DNA of 64,000 bases from Nonomuraea thailandensis (GTDB lineage: Bacteria > Actinomycetota > Actinomycetes > Streptosporangiales > Streptosporangiaceae): NCBI RefSeq assembly GCF_024172165.1, contig NZ_JAMZEB010000002.1, positions 4,609,501 through 4,673,500 on the forward strand. The letters are read 5' to 3'. Position numbers and translations under genes: made by a program. Shown piece after piece: positions 19,181-27,830 of the stretch. Numbering within the stretch: position 1 is the stretch's first letter; the number at the start of each line of letters is the position of its first letter. The notes below the pieces were generated by a model that saw nothing but the letters and a program-made list of their open reading frames with translations, had not been told where the DNA came from and searched no databases.

Positions 19181-19307
19181 AGCACCGGGCTCACTGGAGG
19201 GTCAATGCCCTGATTTCCGGGTCACTGCGCGATGACGGCGCTATGACCAGTACCCGGCTGCTGGCATAATCAGGAGCTTAAGGAGGAGACCTACATTAAG
19301 GAGGGTG

Positions 19308-20462
19308 ATGGCGGACCTACGCGGTGGCGACCTGTCCCGGCTGCGGCAGCTCAACTCCCTGACCGCCATCAGGGCGATGCGCGGGGCGGGGCCGCTCACC
19401 CTGTCCGCGCTGGCCGAGCGCACCGGCCTGTCGCGTCCCTCCATGAAGGAGGTCGCCGACGAGCTCATGGAGCTGGGCTGGGTGGAGGAGGTGCCGCCGA
19501 GCCCCGGCAGCATGGGCAGGCCCGCCCGCCGCTACCGCTTCCGCGCCGACAGCGGCTACCTGGTGGGCGTCGACATAGGGGGTTACAACATCCGGGCCGC
19601 CCTGTCCGACCTCGACGGCGTGATCCTGGCGGAGACCCGGCAGCCCGTGCAGCTCGACGCCACGCTGGAGGAACGCCTGGCCGCGATCCAGCGCGCGGTC
19701 TCCGGCTGCCTGGCGCTCAGCCGTACGGCCATCGAGGACGTGTGGACCATCGCCTTCGGCACCATCGGCGTGATCGACGTGGAGGGGCGGGTCGTCTACT
19801 CGGCGGCGGTGCCCGCCTGGCGCGATCTCGACCTGGCCGGCAAGCTGCGGGAGATCTTCCCCTGTCAGGTGCTGATCGAGAACGACAGCCGGCTCGCCGC
19901 CATGGCCGAGCACCGCCGCGGCGCGGCCAGGGGCGCCAAGGACGTCGTGTTCCTCCACGTCGGCAGGCGCATGGGCGCGGGCCTGATCATCGGCGGGAAG
20001 GTGCACAGGGGGTTCGGCGCGGCGTCGGGCGAGATCGCGATGTTGCCCGAGGCCCGCTGGTTCGACGCCCCCGACCACCTCAACACCTGCGCGTCGGTCC
20101 CGGAGGGCACCCCGCCGGAGGACGCGGCGGGCTACACGCTCGCCGCCGCCAGGAACGGCGACCCGGTGGCGCTGGAGGCCGTCGGCCGGTACATCGACGA
20201 CCTCGTGGTCGGCACCGCCGCGATGGTCCTCCTGCTGGATCCGGAGGTCGTGGTGCTGGGCGGCGGCTTCTCCCGCTCCGCCGACGTGCTGCTCGGGCCG
20301 CTGCGCGAGCGGCTGGAGCGCAGGTGCATGCGCATGCCCGAGGTGCGCGCCTCCACCCTGGGCGACGAGTGCGTGGTGACCGGCGCGATCGACTACGCCG
20401 TCGACCACCTCGACGACCAGCTCTTCACCCCCGACCGGGGCCCGCTTCCGGTGACCCGCTGA
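19308..20462 (+). CDS. ROK-family transcriptional repressor
   Basis: A 384-residue ROK repressor. The N-terminal winged helix (about 1-75, LSALAERTGLSRPSMKEV) is followed by a sugar-kinase-like ROK domain with the phosphate-binding motif VGVDIGGYN. The zinc motif CxCGxxGC normal for ROK proteins is absent; the corresponding stretch reads GEIAMLPEARW. AAGGAGGG precedes both a GTG (19305) and an ATG (19308), and the ATG is preferred. It is divergent from the GH36-led operon, which it probably represses in the absence of a sugar ligand. A strong hairpin follows the gene. Confidence 0.92.
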   Translation: MADLRGGDLSRLRQLNSLTAIRAMRGAGPLTLSALAERTGLSRPSMKEVADELMELGWVEEVPPSPGSMGRPARRYRFRADSGYLVGVDIGGYNIRAALSDLDGVILAETRQPVQLDATLEERLAAIQRAVSGCLALSRTAIEDVWTIAFGTIGVIDVEGRVVYSAAVPAWRDLDLAGKLREIFPCQVLIENDSRLAAMAEHRRGAARGAKDVVFLHVGRRMGAGLIIGGKVHRGFGAASGEIAMLPEARWFDAPDHLNTCASVPEGTPPEDAAGYTLAAARNGDPVALEAVGRYIDDLVVGTAAMVLLLDPEVVVLGGGFSRSADVLLGPLRERLERRCMRMPEVRASTLGDECVVTGAIDYAVDHLDDQLFTPDRGPLPVTR

Positions 20463-20467
20463 CCGGG

Positions 20468-20502
20468 AGCGGGCCGCGGGCGCGAGGAGGCCGCGGCGCT
20501 CG
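20468..20502. terminator. Bidirectional hairpin terminator
   Basis: Between the convergent ROK and oxidoreductase genes, GAGCG+CCGCGG pairs with CCGCGGCGCTC through an 11-base loop, with a two-base bulge on the left arm. There is no U-tract, as is common in high-GC actinomycetes. It overlaps the last bases before the oxidoreductase stop. Confidence 0.5.
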
Positions 20503-20934
20503 TCAGCCGACGTCCAGAGCGGTGCCGTACAGGCGGGACACCTTGATCTTGATGATCACGCGCCGTTCGCGGGCCTGCTGCTCCAGGAAGGCGGCCGGAT
20601 CCGGCTGGTCGCCCGCGAAGGCCAGCAGGTCGGCGGCATCGCCGGACACCTCGGCCGCGCCCTCGGCGACGGCGAACGACCAGACGTCGGGGCCCTGCAC
20701 GTGCAGGGAGACGTGCGGGTTGTTGCGCACCTGGCGCGCCTTCAGCCGGTCGGCCGTCGTGGAGATCCTGACGATCCGCCCGGCCGGGTCCCATCGGTAC
20801 AGGACCGTGGACATGGCGGGATGGCCGCTGCGCTTGACCGTCGCCAGCACGCCGAACTGCTGTCCGTCGAGCAGCTTCACCAGCGCCTCCTCGCTGAGCG
20901 AGCGAGGTGCCGGGCCCGACTGGTTCTCGTCCAT
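20503..20934 (-). CDS. PPOX-class FMN/F420-dependent oxidoreductase
   Basis: A 143-residue split-barrel flavoprotein of the pyridoxamine-phosphate-oxidase superfamily. Recognisable segments are GVLATVKRSGHPAMSTVLYRW and STTADRLKARQVRNNPHVSL, typical of actinobacterial F420-dependent members (FDOR-B like). These reduce or oxidise diverse small molecules. It is convergent with the ROK gene and separated by more than 100 bp from the next ABC operon. A palindrome upstream (21013-21025) suggests its own repressor binding site. Confidence 0.88.
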   Translation of the reverse strand: MDENQSGPAPRSLSEEALVKLLDGQQFGVLATVKRSGHPAMSTVLYRWDPAGRIVRISTTADRLKARQVRNNPHVSLHVQGPDVWSFAVAEGAAEVSGDAADLLAFAGDQPDPAAFLEQQARERRVIIKIKVSRLYGTALDVG

Positions 20935-21012
20935 GATCTCCCCTTGACAGGCGGCCCGCCACGGAAGGTGGCCGCCATCGACTCAGCAAGGACCGTAGCA
21001 GATAGTTCCGTT

Positions 21013-21025
21013 GCAGACAATCTGC
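21013..21025. promoter_or_regulatory. Small perfect palindrome upstream of PPOX gene
   Basis: GCAGA-CAA-TCTGC is a perfect 5-3-5 inverted repeat, with another GCAGA 15 bp upstream (20998). It lies between the oxidoreductase start and the end of the permease gene. It may be an operator for the oxidoreductase. No regulator can be named. Confidence 0.3.
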
Positions 21026-21041
21026 ATGGCGGCCCAGGGAG

Positions 21042-21902
21042 CTATTTCCCGCTGCCCAGGGTCATGCCTTCGATGATCCGGCGGCCGAGCCAGAGGTAGA
21101 TGACCAGCAGGGGCAGGATGACGATGCCGAGGGCGGCGAACAGCCCGCCCCAGTCGGCCCCGCTGTACTGCACGCGGGTGAGAAAGCCGAGCAGCGCCAG
21201 GGGAAGCGTCTGCTGCGCGGGGTCCTGCAGGAAGATCAGGGACAGCAGGCCCTCGGACCAGTGCTGGATGACGTTGAGGATGAGCAGGGTGACGATGCCG
21301 GAGCGGGCGAGCGGCAGCATGATCTGCCAGAAGGTGCGCCACGGGGTCGCGCCGTCGATGGCCGCGGCCTCCTCCAGATCGCCCGGCAGGCTGCGGAAGA
21401 ACGCGGTCAGGAAGAAGACGGCGAACGGGATGGACGTCGCGATGTAGACGATGATCAGACCGGTTAGGCTGTCGACCAGGCCGGCCTGTGACAGCACGAC
21501 GAACAGCGGCAGCATGATCGCCTGCACCGGGATGCCGAGGCCCAGCGCGAAGAACGACGTGAGCGGCGAGGCGCTCCTGGTCCGGAAGCGGCTGAGCGCG
21601 TAGGCGGCGGGCGCGGCGATGGCGACGGTGCCGGCCGCGGTGGCGGCGACCACGACCACGGTGCGCACGATGGCCGGCCCGAACTCGCTGACCTGCCAGG
21701 CGCGGGCCCAGTTGTCGAACTGCCAGGTGGCCGGCAGCGAGAAGGGGCCGGCGAAGATCTCCTTGGCCGTCTTGAGCGAGGAGAGCAGCATCCACAGCAG
21801 GACCAGGATGTCGAAGGCGACGAGGAGCCAGACGACGGCGAACCCGGCGTGGCGCGGGCGCAGGCGGGCAGAGACAGGGGCAGGGGCAGAGACAGGGGCC
21901 AT
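21042..21902 (-). CDS. Carbohydrate ABC transporter permease, MalG type
   Basis: A 286-residue CUT1 permease with six predicted helices and an EAA loop (EEAAAIDGATPWRTFWQI). The gap to the upstream permease gene is 2 bp, so translation is coupled. It is the last gene of the second sugar transporter operon (binding protein, MalF-type, MalG-type). No ATPase gene is present locally. Confidence 0.94.
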   Translation of the reverse strand: MAPVSAPAPVSARLRPRHAGFAVVWLLVAFDILVLLWMLLSSLKTAKEIFAGPFSLPATWQFDNWARAWQVSEFGPAIVRTVVVVAATAAGTVAIAAPAAYALSRFRTRSASPLTSFFALGLGIPVQAIMLPLFVVLSQAGLVDSLTGLIIVYIATSIPFAVFFLTAFFRSLPGDLEEAAAIDGATPWRTFWQIMLPLARSGIVTLLILNVIQHWSEGLLSLIFLQDPAQQTLPLALLGFLTRVQYSGADWGGLFAALGIVILPLLVIYLWLGRRIIEGMTLGSGK

Positions 21903-21904
21903 GG

Positions 21905-22846
21905 TCAGTACTCCAGGCTGTCGCGGCGGGTGACCCGTCGGGTCAGCAGGGTCAGCACGACAATGAGCACCAGCGTCACCACCGTGGCCGCCGCCGACGC
22001 GCCGAACCTGGACTCACCGGTCGGCTGGAACGCCTCGGCGTAGGCGTACAGCGACAGCGTCCAGGCCTTGGTCGTCGGCACCGAGCCGGCGGCCCCCGCG
22101 AAGACGTAGATGAACTCGAAGATCTTGATGGCGCTGATCGCCCAGAGCGTCGCGCTGACCGCGACCGCGTCCCACATCAGCGGCAGGGTGATGGCGCGGA
22201 ACTTCTGCCACGACGTGGCGCCCTCCAGGTCGGCCGCCTCGTACAGGTAGACCGGGATCCGGTCCACGGCCGCCATCAGGATGGTGGTGTAGAAGCCGGT
22301 GTTGACCCAGACGAGGCCCGCGCAGATGACGAAGAACAGGTTGTCGTCGGACAGCCAACGGGGGACCGCGTCGATGCCCATCGCCCTGAGCAGCCCGTTG
22401 ACCAGGCCGTCCGCCTGGAACAGGAAGCCCCACAGGATCGAGATGGCCAGCGCCGAGACCGCGTTGGGGAAGAAGATGACCGCGCGGACGAACCTGCGCC
22501 CGGCCATCTCCCGCAGCAGCACCGTCAGCCCGAAGCTGGACAGGAACGTCAGCGCGCCCACCCCGAACAGGATGATCATGGTGTTGACCAGCGACGTGGC
22601 GAAGACGTCGTCGTACCAGAGCCTGCGGTAGTTGGCCAGGCCCACCCATTCGATCGGCCCCGAGCCCGCCCACTTGGTCAGGCTCAGCGCCACCGTCGCA
22701 AGGCCGGGCAGCACGAACACCGCCACGTAGACGACCAGCGCGGGCAGCACGAGCGGCCAGTAGAGCCGCCGCCTGGAGCGGGCGAGCGGGCTGGTCTCCG
22801 CGGCGCCGGCCCGCGGCACCGGGACGGGAACGGCCTCGACCGCCAT
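21905..22846 (-). CDS. Carbohydrate ABC transporter permease, MalF type
   Basis: A 313-residue CUT1 permease. It has an Arg-rich cytoplasmic start (ARSRRRLYW), six or more helices and the EAA loop (YEAADLEGATSWQKFRAI). The ATG at 22846 shares one base with the stop of the binding-protein gene (TGATG), which sets the start. It is the partner of the permease 2 bp downstream. Confidence 0.94.
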   Translation of the reverse strand: MAVEAVPVPVPRAGAAETSPLARSRRRLYWPLVLPALVVYVAVFVLPGLATVALSLTKWAGSGPIEWVGLANYRRLWYDDVFATSLVNTMIILFGVGALTFLSSFGLTVLLREMAGRRFVRAVIFFPNAVSALAISILWGFLFQADGLVNGLLRAMGIDAVPRWLSDDNLFFVICAGLVWVNTGFYTTILMAAVDRIPVYLYEAADLEGATSWQKFRAITLPLMWDAVAVSATLWAISAIKIFEFIYVFAGAAGSVPTTKAWTLSLYAYAEAFQPTGESRFGASAAATVVTLVLIVVLTLLTRRVTRRDSLEY

Positions 22847-24138
22847 CAGACGTTGACCTTCCACCACTCCACGGTCTCGGCCTTGAGCCGCGCCACGAAG
22901 TCGGCGGCCGTGAGCCGGCCGGAGAGGATCTCCTTCGACAGCGGATTGAAGATCTTCGTCTCCCAGTCGCCCATGCCCCGCACCCCGTCCAGCGCGAAGT
23001 GCGCCGTCGTCGCGGCGTCGAGCGCCTTCTTGGTGTCGGCCAGCTCCGGCGGGGTGCTGGTGTCGGCCCGGGCGCTGAGCACCTTCTCCTCGGCCGGGAT
23101 GCGGTCCGTCCACTTCTGGTTGAGGAAGTAGGCGATGAACTTCCCGGCCTGCTCGGCGTGTCTGGACTTCGCCGGCACCGCGAAGCCGTACAGGGTCGTC
23201 TCCTGGGAGTCGAAGCCGGACTCCGTCCGGGGGAAGGGGAAGGAGCGGTACTCGAAGCCCTCGCCCGCGATCTCACCGGTCTCGCTGGGCGCCCAGGTGC
23301 CCATGAACAGCAGGTCGGACTCGCCCTGCGCCCACTTCTGCTGAATGGCGGGGAACTTGCTGGCGTCCCAGCCGTCGGCCCAGAAGCCGCCCTTGCCGAG
23401 CCGCTCCATGTGGCCGGCGGCCTTGAGCACCCTGGGGTCGTCGAAGCCGGCGCCGCTCCTGTCCTGGAGCACCTTGGCCAGCCCGCCCGGGCCGAGCTCG
23501 CGGATCAGCAGGGTGGCGGTCCACTTCGGCGGGTAGCCCGCCACGTCGCCGTCGAGGGCGAGGGGCGTCCTGCCCTTCCGCTTGAGCTCGCCGGCCACGG
23601 CCAGCAGCTCGTCGAACGTCCGCGGCGGCCGCTCGGCCAGCTCGGGGTGCCGCTTGGCGTCGTAGAAGACCTGCCAGGAGTGGACGGCCACCGGCACCAG
23701 GTACTTCGCGCCGCCGTCGGTGACGAGCCGCTCGTAGGTGTCGGGCACCACGTCGGCGACGGTCCTGCCCTCGCCCGGGATCGTGGCGGCGTACACGCCG
23801 GACAGGTCGGCGGCGTTGCCGGTCGCCTGCAGCATGTTGAGCACGTTGAACGCGGCGCCGTCCACCAGATCGGCGCCGACGTTGCCGCCCACCAGCGTCG
23901 GCTGGAGCTTCTTGAGGTTCTCCCGGCCCTGGAAGACCACGTTGACCTTGATCCCGGTCTCCTTGGAGAACGCGGTGACCGCGTCCTGCACGATCTTGGC
24001 GCGGACCTCGTCCTGCTTGAACATCGACCAGTAGGTGAACTCCTCGGCGGCGCCGGCTTCACCGTCCGTGCCGCCGCACGCCGTCAGGCCCAGGAGGAGC
24101 ACGGCGAGGGCGGCTGTGCCCGGGGTGTGGAGTCTCAT
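22846..24138 (-). CDS. Sugar ABC transporter substrate-binding lipoprotein
   Basis: A 430-residue family 1 solute-binding protein. The ATG at 24138 gives a clean lipoprotein signal (MRLHTPGTAALAVLLLG, lipobox LTAC). An in-frame ATG 54 bp upstream would add an unrelated N-terminus. The mature protein begins with EFTYWSMFKQDEV. It is divergent from the GntR/LacI-hybrid regulator, whose neighbours are an oxidoreductase and a sulfatase, so the imported sugar may be sulfated or a desulfation product. Confidence 0.92.
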   Translation of the reverse strand: MRLHTPGTAALAVLLLGLTACGGTDGEAGAAEEFTYWSMFKQDEVRAKIVQDAVTAFSKETGIKVNVVFQGRENLKKLQPTLVGGNVGADLVDGAAFNVLNMLQATGNAADLSGVYAATIPGEGRTVADVVPDTYERLVTDGGAKYLVPVAVHSWQVFYDAKRHPELAERPPRTFDELLAVAGELKRKGRTPLALDGDVAGYPPKWTATLLIRELGPGGLAKVLQDRSGAGFDDPRVLKAAGHMERLGKGGFWADGWDASKFPAIQQKWAQGESDLLFMGTWAPSETGEIAGEGFEYRSFPFPRTESGFDSQETTLYGFAVPAKSRHAEQAGKFIAYFLNQKWTDRIPAEEKVLSARADTSTPPELADTKKALDAATTAHFALDGVRGMGDWETKIFNPLSKEILSGRLTAADFVARLKAETVEWWKVNV

Positions 24139-24208
24139 CGCAAAACCACCGTTGCTTGCGGGAACGTTGTGGAGGATTCTGCGCAGATTCATCCGTTATA
24201 GTCAACAG

Positions 24209-24224
24209 ATTCATAGGAATGATT
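24209..24224. promoter_or_regulatory. Candidate GntR/LacI-hybrid operator 1
   Basis: ATTCAT-AGGA-ATGATT, a 6-4-6 imperfect palindrome (5 of 6 match), lies in the unusually AT-rich intergenic region between the binding-protein gene and the divergent regulator. A related element of the same spacing occurs after the regulator gene (25366-25383). Assignment is by position. Confidence 0.4.
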
Positions 24225-24311
24225 TGAGTCGTTACTGAGGCGATACAACCCACAGGGCACTCAAGCGCCGGCGCGGCCGCCGGAGTCGGCCACAATGCCC
24301 ACGGAGGTGGC

Positions 24312-25367
24312 ATGAACGAACGCAGGCAGAAGTTCCGCATGCTCGCGGACGAGCTTCGCCGGGGCATCGCGGAGGTGCGGTGGCCGGAGGGCCGGCTGCC
24401 CACCGAGCAGCAGCTCGCCAGGGAGCAGGAAGTCAGCCTCAACACCGTGCGCAGGGCGATCGACCTGCTGGTCAGCGAGGGGCTCGTCTACCGCAGGCAG
24501 GGCTCGGGCACCTACGTCAAGCACGACGTCCCGCAGGCCGGGCCGGTGATCGGGGTGGCCGTGCCGTCGATGACGTACTACTACCCGCGCATCATCGCGG
24601 GCATCGAGGAGGAGCTGTCGGCCCGGGGCTGCCAGATGTTGCTGCGCAGCACCGGGTACGACGCCGCGCAGGAGGAGAAGGGCATCGAGGGCATGGTCGC
24701 CGCCGGGGCCGAGGCCCTGCTCCTGGTGCCCGAGCTGGGGCGGCGCCCCGGCGCGCACGCCTACCTCGACGCGCTGCCGTTGCCCACGGTGCTGGTCGAG
24801 CGCAGGTTCAGGTCGGGCGGCGACGTCTACGAGTTCGTCTGCTCCAACCACGGGGCCGGCGGCTACCTCGGGGTGCGCCACCTGCTCTCGCTCGGGCACG
24901 CCCGCATCGCCTACATGGCGCGCTCCAGCCCGCACTCCGAGCAGGTCGTCCAGGGCTTCACGCAGGCGCTGGCCGACAACGGCCTCGCCCCGGCGGCCGA
25001 GCGGACGCTCCCGCGATGGAGCGCGGCCGACGCGGAGGCCTACCTCGGCGTCCTGCTCGGCGCCGGCGCCACCGCGGCGGTCTGCTTCGCCGACCGGGAG
25101 GCGACACTGCTGGTCGGAGCGGCGCTGCGGCGCGGCCTGACGGTGCCGGGAGACCTGTCGGTGATCGGCTACGACGACGAGGTCGCCGACCTGTCGGAGG
25201 TGCCGCTCACCGCGATCTCGCCGGCCAAGGCCGACGTCGGGAGGCTGGCCGTCGAGACGATCCTGCACCGCCTGGCCCGCCCCGGCTCCCCCCTCCGGCA
25301 GCACCTCATCGTCCCCCGCCTGGTGGTCCGCGACTCGACGGGAGCTCCTGCCGATTTGAGGGGTTGA
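24312..25367 (+). CDS. GntR-type regulator with LacI-like sensor domain
   Basis: A 351-residue hybrid of the AraR type. It has an N-terminal GntR winged helix (residues 5-72, LPTEQQLAREQEVSLNTVRRAIDLLVSEGLVYRRQGSGTY region) joined to a periplasmic-binding-protein-like sensor (about 80-345, starting IGVAVPSMTYYYPRI). The latter binds a sugar. It is divergent from the sugar transporter and upstream of a Gfo/Idh/MocA gene and a sulfatase on its own strand. It likely controls all of these. Start ATG follows GGAGG. Confidence 0.92.
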   Translation: MNERRQKFRMLADELRRGIAEVRWPEGRLPTEQQLAREQEVSLNTVRRAIDLLVSEGLVYRRQGSGTYVKHDVPQAGPVIGVAVPSMTYYYPRIIAGIEEELSARGCQMLLRSTGYDAAQEEKGIEGMVAAGAEALLLVPELGRRPGAHAYLDALPLPTVLVERRFRSGGDVYEFVCSNHGAGGYLGVRHLLSLGHARIAYMARSSPHSEQVVQGFTQALADNGLAPAAERTLPRWSAADAEAYLGVLLGAGATAAVCFADREATLLVGAALRRGLTVPGDLSVIGYDDEVADLSEVPLTAISPAKADVGRLAVETILHRLARPGSPLRQHLIVPRLVVRDSTGAPADLRG

Positions 25368-25383
25368 ATTTAGGTATGAATTC
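25366..25383. promoter_or_regulatory. Candidate GntR/LacI-hybrid operator 2
   Basis: GAATTTA-GGTA-TGAATTC, a 7-4-7 near-palindrome (6 of 7 match), overlaps the regulator stop codon and precedes the Gfo/Idh/MocA gene. Spacing and AT-rich arms resemble the element at 24209, which suggests a shared regulator. Confidence 0.4.
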
Positions 25384-25426
25384 GGTCAAGGTGGTCCCGC
25401 CGGATCCTCCGATGTGAAGGAAGCTC

Positions 25427-26440
25427 ATGAGTGTTGTCCGTCTCGGCCTGCTCGGCGCCGGCGGGGTGGCCGCCCTGCACGCGCAGGCCGCGCTGAGCAT
25501 GCCCGACGAGGTCCGCGTCGAGGCCGTCTGCGACGTGGACCAGGCCAGGGCCGCCGAGCTGGCCGCACGCAGCGGTGCTCGGGCGTACACCGACCACCTC
25601 GGCATGCTGGACGCGGTGGACGCGCTGATCGTCTGCACCCCGCACGCCCTGCACCTGGCGCCCGCGCTCGACGCGGCGGCTGCCGGGGTGCACGTGCTGA
25701 TGGAGAAGCCGATGGCCACCTCGCTCGCCGACTGCGACGCCATGGCCGAGGCCTGCGCGCGGGCCGGCGTCGTGCTCTTCCTGGGGCACATCCAGCACTA
25801 CCTGCCGATCACCGCGAAGGCGTACGAGGTCGTCGCTTCCGGCGAGATCGGCCGGCCGGTCGCCGTCGTGGACCGGCGGGCGACCGACTACCGCCGCGAC
25901 CACAGGCCGGCCTGGTTCTTCGACCCCGTGCTGGCAGGCGGGGGCGCGGTGATGAACATCGGCGCCCACTGCATCGACCGCGCCACCTGGCTCGCCGGCG
26001 CCGCGGCGGTCCGCGTCACCGCGCGGCTGGAGAATCGCGGCCTGCCGGTCGAGACGGAGGGGCTGCTGCAGCTGGAGCTGGCCAACGGCGTGCTGGCCAC
26101 CGTCTCCGTCACCACGAGCGCGATGCCGCAACTGGACGAGATCGAGGTGCTGGGCTCGCGCGGCACGCTGCGGGCCTCCCGCGCGAACGGCGTCTGGGTG
26201 GCCGGGCACGGCCGCGCCGAGCAACGTGCCACGCCGGGCGACATCGACACGGAGGTGGCCGTGGCCTTCCGCGACCAGCTCGGCGACTTCGCCGCCGCGG
26301 TCCGCGGCGAGCGGCCCGCCGCCATCGGCCCTGAGGTGGGCAGGGCGGTGGTGGCCACGGTGCTGGCCGCCTACGCCTCGGCGGGCTCCGGACAGGCGGA
26401 GCTCGTCCCCACTGGCCGGAAGCCCGTTGGCCAGCCGTGA
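25427..26440 (+). CDS. Gfo/Idh/MocA-family sugar oxidoreductase
   Basis: A 337-residue NAD(P)-dependent enzyme. The N-terminal Rossmann fold (RLGLLGAGGVAALH) is followed by VHVLMEKPMATS, which holds the catalytic lysine motif EKP typical of the family. A C-terminal alpha/beta domain includes GAVMNIGAHCIDRATW. Members oxidise or epimerise sugars, sugar acids and inositols. GAAGGAAGC lies upstream of the ATG. Its 3' end overlaps the likely TTG start of the sulfatase by 14 bp, so the two form a unit. Confidence 0.93.
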   Translation: MSVVRLGLLGAGGVAALHAQAALSMPDEVRVEAVCDVDQARAAELAARSGARAYTDHLGMLDAVDALIVCTPHALHLAPALDAAAAGVHVLMEKPMATSLADCDAMAEACARAGVVLFLGHIQHYLPITAKAYEVVASGEIGRPVAVVDRRATDYRRDHRPAWFFDPVLAGGGAVMNIGAHCIDRATWLAGAAAVRVTARLENRGLPVETEGLLQLELANGVLATVSVTTSAMPQLDEIEVLGSRGTLRASRANGVWVAGHGRAEQRATPGDIDTEVAVAFRDQLGDFAAAVRGERPAAIGPEVGRAVVATVLAAYASAGSGQAELVPTGRKPVGQP

Positions 26441-27815
26441 CCCGGGGCGGCCCAACGTCCTGTTCATCCTCAGCGACGACCAGGGGCCATGGGCGCTGGG
26501 CTGCGCCGGCAACGACGACATCCGGACCCCTCACCTGGACGCGCTCGCGGAATCAGGGCTGCGGCTGTCGCGCTTCTTCTGCGCCTCCCCGGTCTGCTCC
26601 CCGGCCAGGGCGTCGCTGTTCACCGGCCAGATCCCCTCGCGGCACGGCGTCCACGACTGGCTGAGCGCCCGCCACGCCGGGCCCGGCGCGATCGACTTCC
26701 TCCAGGGTCGGCGCCTGTTCACCGACGACCTGGCCGAGGCCGGCTACCGGCTCGGGCTGGTCGGCAAGTGGCACCTCGGCGCCAACGACCGCCCGCGTCC
26801 GGGCTTCGTGCACTGGTACGCCCACGAGTCGGGCGGAGGGCCGTACCACGGCGCCCCGATTTGGGACAACGGCGTGCGCCGCGAGGTGCCGGGCTACCTC
26901 ACCGACGTGCTCACCGCCGAGGCCCAGGCGTTCATCGAACGCGAGGCGTCCCACGAGGCGCCGTTCTACCTGTCACTGCACTACACCGCCCCGCACAAGC
27001 CGTGGAAGGGCCAGCATCCGCCCGAGTTCGAAGCGCTCTACGCGCACTGCGCCTTCGACAGCTGCCCGCAGGAGCCGCCGCACCCCGCGCAGCCGCGCGG
27101 CCGGGACGGCGCGCCCGTCGGCGGCGAACCGGACACCAGGGCCGCCCTGATCGGCTACTTCGCCGCCGTCACCGCCATGGACGCCGGCATCGGGCGGGTC
27201 CTGGACACCCTGCGGCGTCACCACCTCACCGAGTCCACCCTGGTCGTCTTCACCAGCGACAACGGCTTCAACTGCGGCCACCACGGCATCTGGGGCAAGG
27301 GCAACGGCACCTTCCCGCAGAACATGTACGACTCATCCGTCATGGTGCCGTTCATCGCCAGCCAGCCCGGCCGCATCCCCGCCCGGCAGGTCCGCGACAC
27401 CCTGCTGTCGGCCTACGACGTGCGGCCGACGCTGCTCGGCCACCTCGGCCTGCCGTACGACTCGGACGGCCCTGGACGGCCGTTCCACGCCGCCCGGGAG
27501 GAGGTGGTGGTCTACGACGAGTACGGCCCGGTACGGATGATCCGCACCACGCGCTGGAAGTACGTGCACCGCTACCCCCACGGCCCGCACGAGCTCTACG
27601 ACCTCGGTCTCGACCCCGGCGAGCGCCGCAACCTGATCGCCGAGGAGCCGCCGGAACTGCACGACCTGCGCGCCAGGCTGGAGGGGTGGTTCGCCCGCTA
27701 CGCCGATCCGGCCCTGGACGGCAGCCGGCTGCCGGTCAGCGGCGCCGGCCAGCACTCCCCCGCCGGGATCTCCGCCTTCGAGCCCGCCCCCCGACCCGCC
27801 GAGCCGGGATGGTGA
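26427..27815 (+). CDS. Sulfatase, formylglycine-dependent (alkaline phosphatase superfamily)
   Basis: Type I sulfatase of about 462 residues. The core starts RPNVLFILSDDQG, with the metal-binding DD. The modified cysteine is C57 in CSPAR, which with the nearby LFTG matches the C-x-P-x-R formylglycine motif. GKWHLG, HYTAPHKPW and FTSDNGFNCGHHG provide further active-site residues. No ATG is available upstream. A TTG at 26427, after GGAAG and inside the preceding gene, is the best start, with low certainty. No signal peptide is seen, so it is probably cytoplasmic and acts on an imported sulfated sugar. The maturase must be encoded elsewhere. Confidence 0.88.
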   Translation: MASRDPGRPNVLFILSDDQGPWALGCAGNDDIRTPHLDALAESGLRLSRFFCASPVCSPARASLFTGQIPSRHGVHDWLSARHAGPGAIDFLQGRRLFTDDLAEAGYRLGLVGKWHLGANDRPRPGFVHWYAHESGGGPYHGAPIWDNGVRREVPGYLTDVLTAEAQAFIEREASHEAPFYLSLHYTAPHKPWKGQHPPEFEALYAHCAFDSCPQEPPHPAQPRGRDGAPVGGEPDTRAALIGYFAAVTAMDAGIGRVLDTLRRHHLTESTLVVFTSDNGFNCGHHGIWGKGNGTFPQNMYDSSVMVPFIASQPGRIPARQVRDTLLSAYDVRPTLLGHLGLPYDSDGPGRPFHAAREEVVVYDEYGPVRMIRTTRWKYVHRYPHGPHELYDLGLDPGERRNLIAEEPPELHDLRARLEGWFARYADPALDGSRLPVSGAGQHSPAGISAFEPAPRPAEPGW

Positions 27816-27830
27816 GCGGCCGTGTTCCGT

